Positions 56,411 through 64,000 of a stretch of 64,000 nucleotides of DNA are shown here, one piece after another. The stretch lies in NCBI RefSeq assembly GCF_040712315.1, contig NC_134015.1, positions 21,267,614 through 21,331,613 on the forward strand, given 5' to 3'. The notes beneath the pieces are model-generated. The model made no database searches. It had not been told where the DNA came from and saw nothing but the letters and a program-made list of their open reading frames with translations. This DNA is from Castanea sativa (lineage: Eukaryota; Streptophyta; Magnoliopsida; Fagales; Fagaceae). Each line of letters opens with the position of its first letter. Positions within the stretch are counted from its first letter, which is position 1. Made by a program: the position numbers and the translations under genes.

Positions 56411-56937
56411 CCGTCCACTTTGTGGGGTTCATAAACTTCACCCTTGTTGGACAACCCGTCTACTTTATGGACAATAAATTTCGACCTCGATAGGACCCGT
56501 TCACTTTACGGACCTGATAAATTTCACCCTTAATAGAATGATCCGTCCACTCTGTGGACTTGGTAGATTTTCGTCCTTCTTGAATGCTCCGTCCACTATT
56601 GGACTTGATAAACTTTCATCCTTCTTGGATGGTCCGTCCACTATGTGGACTTGACAAATTTTCACCCTTCTCGGATGGTACATCCACTATGTGGACTTGA
56701 TAAACTTTCATCATTCTTGGATGATCCGTCCACTATGTGGACTTGATAAACTTTCATCCTTCTTGGATGATCCGTCCATTATGTAGACTTGATAAACTTT
56801 CATCCTTCTTGGATGATCCGTCCACTATGTGGACTTGATAAATTTTGATCCTTTTTGGATGATCCGTTCACTGTGTGGACTTGATAAGTTTTCATCATTC
56901 TTGGATGATCCGTCCATTGTGTGGTCTTGATAAGTTT
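56411..56937. repeat. 46-bp tandem repeats between integrase and the extra ORF
   Basis: About 11 units containing GATCCGTCCACTATGTGGAC and TTGATAAACTTTCATCCTTC at 46-bp spacing. Units on the left are more divergent. Tandem repeats at this site are known in Tat elements and can seed satellite DNA. Confidence 0.92.
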
Positions 56938-57120
56938 TGAGCAAAATATATTCCATATGCTCTGAATAAACTCCTCTTATTATAATGGATTGGTAGACTA
57001 TTGTTCATAAAAAATAAGAAAAACGCCTTTTGGCTCTAAAAGTACTTGTAGGAAATAAAAACTATCTAAAGATAAACTAGAAATGAGGAGGTAAATGTTG
57101 CTGTTGTCTTTGTCCTTCGC

Positions 57121-59649
57121 TTACTGGTAGTACTTTTTCAGGTGCTTCGTGTTCCATGGATGACTCAGCTTTTTTCCATCTAGTGTCTCTAAGTAGTACG
57201 TTCCCTTTCTATGCCATGAAATAATCATGTATTGTCCTTCCCAGTTAGGTCTTAGCTTCCCTTGGGAGGCATCTTTTGTAGCGCCGAGTACTCTTCTTAA
57301 GACCAGATCTCCCATCTAGAAGTCCTTGTGCCTGACCTTGGAGTTGTAATGCTTTGCCATCAGGTCCTGGTATCGCACAAGTCTCTGCTTTGCTGCGGCC
57401 CTAACTTCGTCCACAAGATCAAGCTGTAAACGCATCTGTTCATCATTTTTGCTTTTGTCGTAGTTCTCAACCCGGTAGCTTGTTAGACCTACTTCTGCTG
57501 GTATGACGGCCTCACTACCATATGCCAATCGAAACGGCATTTCTCCTGTCAGTGTTCTCGCCGTTGTCCTGTATGCCCATAAAACACTTGGTAATTCGTC
57601 CGACCATATGCCCTTTGCCCCCTTGAGCCGGGTCTTGATAATCTTAAGCAAGGATCGGTTCGTGACTTCAACCTGTCCATTGGCCTGCGGGTGGGCGGGT
57701 GAAGAGTAGTGATTCCTGATCCCAAGCTGAGAAAAAAAGTCTCTGAATGTGTCATTGTCGAATTGTTTCCCGTTGTCCAAAACCAACACCCTTGGAATTC
57801 CATACCTGTAAATAATACTTTTCCATACAAAACTACGGATATTCTTCTCTGTGATAGTGGCCAGAGCCTCTGCTTCCACCCATTTGGTGAAGTAGTCAAT
57901 GCCAACCACTAAGAACTTTAGCTGCCTCACTGCTGTCAGGAACGGACCCATGATGTCTAATCCCCATTGTACAATTGGCCATGGGGCCATCATAGGGGTA
58001 AGTTCTTCCGTTGGTTGCCTTATAAAATTTCTAAATCGTTGGCACTTATTGCAAGCTCTGACGTATATGTGGGCATCCTTTTGCATTGTTGGCCAATAGT
58101 ATCCTGCTCGGAGTACCTTGTGCACCAAAGACCTTGATCTAGAATGGTTTCCGCAAACTCCTTCATGGACCTCCCTCATCACATAGTCCACTTCTTCTTG
58201 GCCGAGGCATCTTAGGTATGGTCGAGAGAATCCTCTTTTGTATAGGACGTCTTTAATCAAAACGAACAGGGCAGCTTTAACCTTCAACTTCCTTGTGTCC
58301 TCTTTGTTGTCGGGTAGTTTGCCTTCTCTGAGATACGCCGCTATGGGTGCTGTCCAACAACACTCATTGCTTACCTCCTGCATGCTAATGTCATCTAATA
58401 ATGATGAGAGCTGGACGAAGGACAATACCTGTTTAGGGATGATTATAGGTTTGGCTGAAGCTGCCTTTGCGAGTCGGTCGGCATCTTGGTTCTCCTCCCT
58501 TGGGATTTGAACCATCTTGATTTGGAGGTTATTCATTCGACCCTTCACTTCCTTAAGATACTTTTTCATCCTTTCATTCTTGCAGTCATAGCACCCATTA
58601 ACTTGGCAGGTCACGATTTGAGAATCGGAGTATACGACCACATTCTTAGCTCCTGTAGCTATTGCAAGGTCCAGTCCTGCTACCAAGGCCTCATATTTCG
58701 CCTCGTTGTTGGTAGTAGAGAAGTCCAGACGAATCATGCATTCGATCTTATCTCCCTCCGGGGTGTGGAGTACAACTCCAACACCTCCAGCATGTTTATT
58801 GGAAGATCCGTCTATATGGACTCTCCATTTGGGTGTCTCTTCTTCTCCCTGGTCCTTTATAATAGTGAATTCAGCGATGAAGTCTGCCAATATCTGTCCT
58901 TTCACGGCTGCCCGTGGTTGGTATTGAATATCAAATTCACTCAGCTCGATCGCCCATAGTGCCATCCGTCCGGCAGCTTCGGGACTACTCGTTGTTCTTC
59001 GTAAGGGTTTATCTGTCAGGACATTTATGGTATGCTCTTGAAAGTATGGTTTGAGTTTCCGAGCTGTGGTCACTAGTGCAAATGCGAGTTTTTCCATCTA
59101 AGGGTACCTCTCTTCTGCTCCTCTCAGTGCCCGGCTTATAAAATTCACGGGCCTTTGTACCTTACCTTCTTCTCTAATAAGAGCTGCACTGACCGCCGCT
59201 GAGGAGACGGCAAGGTATAGGAATAATTCTTCCCTCAGCATAGATGGGCTAAGCAACGGCGGAGCGGAGAGATACACCTTTAACTCTTTAAATGCCTTTT
59301 GGAACTCGTCTATCCATTCAAACGGTCTTTTCAGTGTGCAGAAGAAAGGGAGGCATTTGTCCGTCGCTCTTGATATGAATCTGTTCAAGGCTGCTATCTT
59401 GCCGGTCAAACTTTGTACTTCCTTTATCGTCCTTGGAGGAGATAGTTCCATGATCGCCTTTACCTTCTCTAGGTTGACTTCAATGCCCCTCTGGGATGTC
59501 ATAAATCTCAAGAATTTTCCTGCAGTTACCCCAAACGCGCACTTGCTCGGATTCAACTTCATTTTGTACGATCGTAGGGTATTGAAAGTCTCTTGGAGGT
59601 TGCTCATGTGATCGGACTCTCGAATGCTTTTCACCAAAATATCATCTAC
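57121..59649 (-). pseudogene. Tat pol: RT C-terminus, RNase H and integrase
   Basis: From right to left on the - strand the frame starts at the VDD of the RT active site (59649) and continues through the RT thumb and connection. RNase H follows (HIDGSSNKHAGGVG near 58830, NNEAKYEALVAGL, SDSQIV, then ADRLAKAAS near 58460). The integrase zinc-binding region (HEGVCGNH...CNKC near 58150-58040) comes next. The DDE core (WGLDIMGPF near 57965, LVLDNGKQFDN, then NGQVEVTNRSL near 57660) and a GKLRPNWEGQY C-terminal segment complete it. Stops at 59098-59100 and 57316-57318 interrupt the same frame. Catalytic Asp/Asp/Glu positions of integrase appear intact. Confidence 0.88.
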
Positions 59650-60411
59650 TTAAACCTGCACGTTTCTGCCAATTTGGTGCATGAACATCTTGTTCATCAA
59701 TCTCTGATACGTGGCTCCGGCGTTTTTAAGCTTTAAAGGCATTACTTTGTAGTAGAAAAGCCCCTGACTTGTTACGAACAAGGTTTTTTCTTGATCAACC
59801 TCATCCAATTTAATTTGGTTGTAGCCGGAGAAGGCATCCATGAAGCTCAATAGTTCGTGTCTTGCGGTGGAATCCACCAAGGTGTCAATACGCGGGAGTG
59901 GGTAACTATCTTTAGGGCATGCCCTATTCAGATCCTTGAAGTCGACATACATTCTCCACTTTCCGTTGGCCTTCTTGACCATTACTACGTTTGCCAACCA
60001 ATCCGGGTAGTACACTTCGCGTATGAAGTCAGCTTCTTGTAACTTCTGTATTTCCTCAGCTATGACTCGATCTCGTTCTGGGGCGAATACTCGCTTCTTT
60101 TGTCGAATAGGGGATAATGAGGGTGATACGTTCAACCTGTGGACCATGACCGACGGGTCGATTCCTGGCATGTCCTCATGACTCCATGCAAAAACATCTT
60201 GGTTTTCCTTGAGAAATACTGTAAGCGCTTGTCGGACTGTTTGGCTGGCCAAGGTGCCAATTCTTGTGGTCTGTTCGAGCCTAGAATCGTCGAGGTGTAC
60301 CTCTTCTAACTCTTCCACCAATTCTGCTACCGTCCGCTGTTCCTCGATGTTCATTGCTTGCAAGTGGTCGTCCATTCCCATCATGATGACGTAGCATTCT
60401 CGTGCAGCCAC
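59650..60411 (-). pseudogene. Tat reverse transcriptase N-terminal part
   Basis: Begins after a TAG at 60412-60414 with AARECYVIMMGMDD and continues to the RT fingers and palm: VVMVKKANGKWRMYVDFKDL, then YPLPRIDTLVDS, then FMDAFSGYNQIKLDE (first catalytic Asp) and the ATYQRLMNKMF segment. It ends at TAA 59650-59652. That stop occupies the Tyr position of the YVDD active-site box, whose VDD follows in frame. The enzyme is therefore cut inside its catalytic motif. Confidence 0.85.
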
Positions 60412-61017
60412 CTAATTTCCGCGCAGCTCTCCAACCCCGTATTCAGTAGGGAATTTGACCATTAAATGGTAAGTTGAAGTTACAGCCTTCCATGCATTGA
60501 GAGAGGGCCGTCCGAGGATGGCATTATAAGTAGAAGAGCAGTCGACCACAAGAAAAGCTACATTCTTGGTTACTTGCTGGGGGTAGTCTCCGATTGTTAT
60601 AGACAACGTGACGACGCCTAAAGGGTAAACCCTTGTTCCTCCGAAGCCAGCGAGTGGTGCATTTGTTGGGATAAATCGTTCTCTATCAATCCCCATTTGC
60701 TGGAATGCGGGGTAATAGAGGATATTCGCTGAGCTTCCGTTATCCACCAAAACTCGATGCATGTTGTAGTCCCCTGCCCGTATGCTGACGACAAGCGCGT
60801 CGTCATGTGGGTGGTGAAGGCGTCGTGCATCTTCTTCCGAAAACCCGATGTTGGGGTTATGAAGTTGCGCTATTTTTGGTGTGGAACTTGTCAACTGGAC
60901 GCTTTGAACCATCCGTAAATAGGTTTTTTGGGCCTTTTTAGACAACCCTGTAGAAGTAGTGCCCCTTACAATCATCCGTATGTCTCCTATAGGTGGTCTG
61001 GGACGCTCGTTTTCCCG
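60412..61017 (-). pseudogene. Tat protease region
   Basis: The frame continues from gag through a TGA at 61018-61020. The aspartic protease core reads VLVDNGSSANILYYPAF (near 60740), the D-[NST]-G motif of retroviral-type proteases. AFLVVDCSSTYNAILGRPSL (near 60540) follows as the second conserved segment with its ILGR. It would cut the gag-pol precursor. Confidence 0.82.
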
Positions 61018-62361
61018 TCAGGGATTTTGTTCCTGGAGTTGATCCGTTCTTTCCTTCCTCACAAACCTCTGCAATCTTCCTTGCCTAGTGAGGGCTTCAA
61101 TTTGCTGTTTTAAGTCATAACAATCCGTCGTGTCATGGCCATGATTGCCATGAAAACGGCAGTATCTGTCTTTTGGCCTCTTGTTCGGATCTCCCTTCAG
61201 CTTGCCAAGAAACGTCAGGCTTCCTTCATCTTTGATCTGCATTAACACTTGGTCGACTGGGGCTGTGAGAGGGGTGAAGTTCATGAATCTTCCTGCGGGT
61301 GGTTTGGGTCGTCGATCTTCCCGTCGCTCTCTGGTTCTAGCCATTTTCTGTCCCTTATACGATCGTGTATCTTCCTGCCTTTCCCTTTTTCTAGGCTTTT
61401 CCTCTTGGGCCAGCAAGACATCCTCTGCGTTCATGTACTTCGTTTCCCTGTAAAACACTTCGGACATAGCCTTTGGGTCATTCTTATATAGAGAAAATAG
61501 GAACTTACCCTTCCGTAGCCCGTTTGTGAACGCTGCTACAAGTATCTTGTCATCTGCCTCGTCTATTGAGAGGGCTTCCTTGTTAAAGCGAGCTATGTAT
61601 GATCTTAGAGTCTCGTCTTCTTGTTGTCTAATGTTCATCAGACACGCGGTAGACTTCTTATGCCGGTGACTCTCGATAAAGTGTGATACAAACTGGGCGC
61701 CTAATTCCTTGAAAGTGTCGATGGAGTTAGGCGTCAGCCTATTATACCAGTCCCTCGCAGGTCCTTTCAATGTGGTGGGAAAAGCCCTACACATGATTTC
61801 ATCCGGTACACCCTGAAGATGCATTAAGGTCTTGAAAGATTCCAAGTGATCCAATAGGTCCTTGGATCCGTCGTAATTCTCCACTTGAGGCATGCGAAAT
61901 TTTGGGAGAAGGGGGCATGAACTTATGAGCGCTGTGAAAGGCGAATCAGTTCTATGGACTAGGTCATCCATGTCGCTGGAGATTCGACCTCTGAGGGCGT
62001 TCATCATCACATCCATTCGTTCCCTCATCTTCTGCATCTTAGCTACTATGTGAAGTGGTAGGGTGTCTGAGATGGATGGCCGATTAGTGTCCAGCCTCTC
62101 CGGTCTACTCGGAGCGTTGCTACCCTCAGGCCCTTCGAGGTTCCTCCCATCTGCGCTTGCACCTTCCTGGTCTTCCTCTGGTGTGCTTGGGTGTGCAGTC
62201 CTTTGCCGCAGTTGCTCTTCTAGATCATGATTCTGCTTGATTAGGTGCTTAACTGCCGCCGCAAGCGTTTGGACTTGCCTCTCCAGAGCTGTGACGTGCA
62301 GTTCGTCGCCTTGATTGTTGGTGTAGAGAGAGAAAATTTCCGACCTATCACAAGCTGACAC
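61018..62361 (-). pseudogene. Tat gag, 5'-truncated
   Basis: A 447-codon open frame contains a coiled-coil start (ALERQVQTLAAAVKHLIKQN), the Retrotrans_gag core (AFPTTLKGPARDWYNRL, then FVSHFIESHRHKKS, then LRSYIARFNKEAL) and a zinc-knuckle-like CRFHGNHGHDTTDC near 61150. There is no good in-frame ATG at the N-terminus: the frame opens at a GTG at 62361 with a TAG just upstream. So its true start was lost at the junction with the + strand LTR. It ends at a TGA that separates it from the protease. Confidence 0.83.
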
Positions 62362-62494
62362 ATCATACTACCAAGTCCACAAAATACAACCAATTACAAA
62401 GTGCCACGTACTACTGCTAGGTTTTGCCATCACTATTCAGAAACCAATAGAAATTTGCCAAGTGTCATTGAAATAAAGGCATGAAACTGCATCA

Positions 62495-62614
62495 GCACGT
62501 GTAAGCGATGACACAAACAGCCCTGCACGTGTAAGCGATGACACAAACAGCCCTGCAAGTGTAAGCAATGACACAAGCAATCCTGCACGTGTAAGCGATG
62601 ACATAAGCAGACCA
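62495..62614 (+). repeat. Four 30-bp tandem repeats carrying G-boxes
   Basis: Units start at 62495, 62525, 62555 and 62585 with GCACGTGTAAGCGATGACAC. Units 1, 2 and 4 contain the G-box CACGTG; unit 3 has CAAGTG. The block lies about 65 bp upstream of a TATA box. Confidence 0.92.
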
Positions 62615-62679
62615 ATCAGGTTATGACATGTGTCACCAATCAGACTCCGCCACGTGTCGCTCACCCACTCCTAAACTCC

Positions 62680-62687
62680 TATAAATA
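62680..62687 (+). promoter_or_regulatory. TATA box of the + strand LTR
   Basis: TATAAATA follows the tandem G-box repeats and a CCACGTGTCGC box at 62650-62660. Transcription would begin near 62710-62715 (GGGGACGGACAGACAG). Confidence 0.7.
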
Positions 62688-62870
62688 GAAGCCTTCCTAA
62701 GACATTTAGGGGGACGGACAGACAGAAAAGACAGACGGAGAAAGATATCTTAAGTTCAGAAATCTAGAAGCTCTGCCGGAATCAAACCCCGAAGCCTCCA
62801 GGAATTTCAAGAACTTCAACCTCGAATAAGACAACATTCGAAGCAAAGTCATCCAAACTACTTGTCTAGA

Positions 62871-63204
62871 TCTCAAAGGTCACTGGAATCAAGCTCAAAA
62901 GCCTCTAGAAATCTCAACAAACCACAAATTGGTGAAGCTCTACGGATTCAAGCCTCCAAAGCCCTGAAGAACTTCCACCACAAACCTTCAAATACGAAGA
63001 ACAATCGAAGAGGAATCATCCAAATCATATTCCTAAATCTCAAAGTTCACTAGAATCAAGCTCAAAAGCCTCCAGGAACCTCAACATACCATAAATCAAC
63101 GAAGCTCTACGGATTCAAGCCTCCAAAGCCCCCGAAGAACTTCCACCACAAACCTTCAAACACGAAGAACACACGAAGAACACGAAGAACAAAGAATTTC
63201 TAAC
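62871..63204 (+). repeat. 167-bp tandem duplication in the LTR leader
   Basis: Units at 62871-63037 and 63038-63204 share GAATCAAGCTCAAAAGCCTC, GAAGCTCTACGGATTCAAGC and AACTTCCACCACAAACCTTC. CGAAGAACA words repeat at the end of unit 2. Confidence 0.85.
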
Positions 63205-63471
63205 AAGCTCATAGCCAGAGATTCGTTGTAATTCCGTTTCAAAGATCTTCGATCTATTCTTTAGCCAAATTGAAGGATATCTTGTGTTCAAATCAAAATC
63301 ACATTACCACAATTCCAATCAACAAATCTTTCAAGGAGATCGAATTAGAGGATCACTCTTTTGTAATCACAGAGAATTGTACCACATATTCATCAATATA
63401 AATTCGCATTTGTGAAACTATTTTACTTGTTTGATTTATTTCGAACCAAGAATTTAGTCGTCTACAAATTC

Positions 63472-63489
63472 TGGCACGCCTAGTGGGAC
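63472..63489 (+). promoter_or_regulatory. Probable primer-binding site
   Basis: TGGCACGCCTAGTGGGAC lies five bases after the LTR end. TGG(C/G)-starting text of this type follows the LTR in many plant gypsy elements. I did not assign the tRNA. Confidence 0.6.
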
Positions 63490-63555
63490 ATCTCTGCCTC
63501 TCATCTCTTTCTCCTTCAAAAAAAAAAAATCTTCATCATCTTGCTACTAACTTCA

Positions 63556-64000
63556 ATGGCCTCTAGCAAGAACATTCAAGCTTCAACAATAGCTACTTCA
63601 ATTAAACTTGGTACGGCTACCACCAGCAGTTGCATTGGAGCAATCAATTGTAGCCAACCTAAAGCTCACAATCAACTTCAAACTCAATCAACCAAGGAAG
63701 CCAAGGTCCAGACAATCATCTCCTTAGACCCTCTTAAAAGAAACAAGGTCATCAACAAGGACATCTCCACCTTGGAACACCACAAGTATGGGGGCAAATC
63801 CCCTTCTTCCTTCACAAGAAGTTGGTTGCACGATTTCTCTCTCCTCAAAGGGAACCCAAAAGATGAGATTTCACGTGCTCATTTCAATTCACTTCCTTCT
63901 CCATCATTTGTGGAAGTTGTGTCAGTTATGATGACTAAGACCTCTACCATGGAAGAAAAGATGGCTGAAATGGAACAAAGGGTCGTCCTTCTCACAAAAG
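63556..64000 (+). CDS. Gag N-terminus of the + strand LTR element, runs off the window
   Basis: ATG at 63556 opens a frame with no stop through 64000 (148 codons), starting MASSKNIQAS. The N-terminal half is rich in Ser, Thr, Gln and Lys. The end (MMTKTSTMEEKMAEMEQRVV) is the short coiled-coil segment usual before the capsid-like core in plant gypsy gag proteins. The open frame and clean LTR features suggest a younger insertion than the other elements here. The product would assemble the particle; the rest is outside the window. Confidence 0.65.
   Translation, partial: MASSKNIQASTIATSIKLGTATTSSCIGAINCSQPKAHNQLQTQSTKEAKVQTIISLDPLKRNKVINKDISTLEHHKYGGKSPSSFTRSWLHDFSLLKGNPKDEISRAHFNSLPSPSFVEVVSVMMTKTSTMEEKMAEMEQRVVLLTK

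Larger units (their letters stand above)
52984..62370 (-). mobile_element. Ty3/gypsy Tat-lineage retrotransposon with antisense extra ORF
   Basis: On the - strand: gag, protease, RT, RNase H and integrase in gypsy order. A 46-bp tandem-repeat block follows, then an extra ORF on the opposite strand, a polypurine tract and the 3' LTR (52984-53564). An antisense accessory ORF and tandem repeats between integrase and the 3' LTR are known traits of the Tat/Ogre group. The 5' LTR is absent: the frame breaks off near 62361, next to the LTR of a + strand element. That element was probably inserted here, with the missing part lying outside the window. Five in-frame stops make it defective. Confidence 0.82.
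62356..63466 (+). repeat. 5' LTR of a + strand gypsy-type element
   Basis: The LTR ends GTCGTCTACA at 63466 and is followed by a primer-site-like sequence and gag. The left border, placed at TGACACATCATAC near 62356 where Tat gag text stops, is approximate. It contains a four-copy 30-bp G-box repeat (62495-62614), a CCACGTGTCGC box at 62650-62660, TATAAATA at 62680-62687 and a 167-bp tandem duplication in the transcribed part. It is an unusually clear promoter layout. Confidence 0.7.

Noticed and set aside
56411..56937. Regular repeats resembling a CRISPR array
   Set aside because: Units abut at 46 bp with no unique spacers, and the setting is a plant retrotransposon, so this is a tandem repeat.
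57503..58959. Several + strand ORFs of 60-157 codons
   Set aside because: They are antisense shadows of the Tat RNase H and integrase coding region and have no motifs.

Overview
The window is nuclear DNA from a plant, most likely a woody eudicot. It is AT-rich and holds one intron-rich plant gene among nested, decayed retrotransposons and MITEs. I cannot name the species from sequence alone. No tRNA, rRNA, CRISPR array or prokaryotic gene was seen.

The only intact cellular gene is on the + strand at 32107-47312. It encodes a SECRET AGENT-type O-GlcNAc transferase: an N-terminal TPR superhelix followed by a GT41 catalytic domain. I could place 28 coding exons with consistent GT/AG junctions and phases, giving an uninterrupted 2886-nt CDS (961 aa). 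Intron 4 is 3.6 kb because it carries an antisense LINE fragment that is itself split by a 1.1-kb hAT-like element with an 8-bp target duplication.

Left half (1-31700): layered transposable elements. In order: a palindrome-rich MITE-like block; an LTR-like repeat (1539-2924); a Ty3/gypsy protease relic split by a solo LTR (3967-4914); a 5'-truncated Ty1/copia element (about 5396-10693); a solo LTR with a perfect 5-bp target duplication (11159-12854); another antisense LTR split by a MITE; a probable gypsy LTR; a LINE RNase H relic; and a Tourist-like MITE inserted in reverse orientation into a copy of itself (20052-20724). Last comes a 9.4-kb LTR retrotransposon (21277-30679). It has gag but no pol, and it carries a second ORF preceded by what looks like its own TATA box and a spliced leader.

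Right half (47313-64000): AT-rich intergenic DNA with MITEs, then a Ty3/gypsy Tat-lineage element on the - strand. Its gag-pol frame (62361-57121) has five in-frame stops and no frameshift. An extra multi-exon ORF runs on the opposite strand (about 53752-56206), and a 46-bp tandem-repeat block separates the two. Next to the Tat gag, and probably inserted there, is a + strand LTR element (LTR about 62356-63466, primer-site-like sequence, gag open to the window edge). Its LTR has a four-copy G-box repeat upstream of a TATA box.

The least ordinary signal is that two unrelated retroelements each carry an accessory ORF with a TATA box, a CT-rich leader and a 5'-UTR intron. The accessory ORF may therefore be expressed separately from the genomic RNA.
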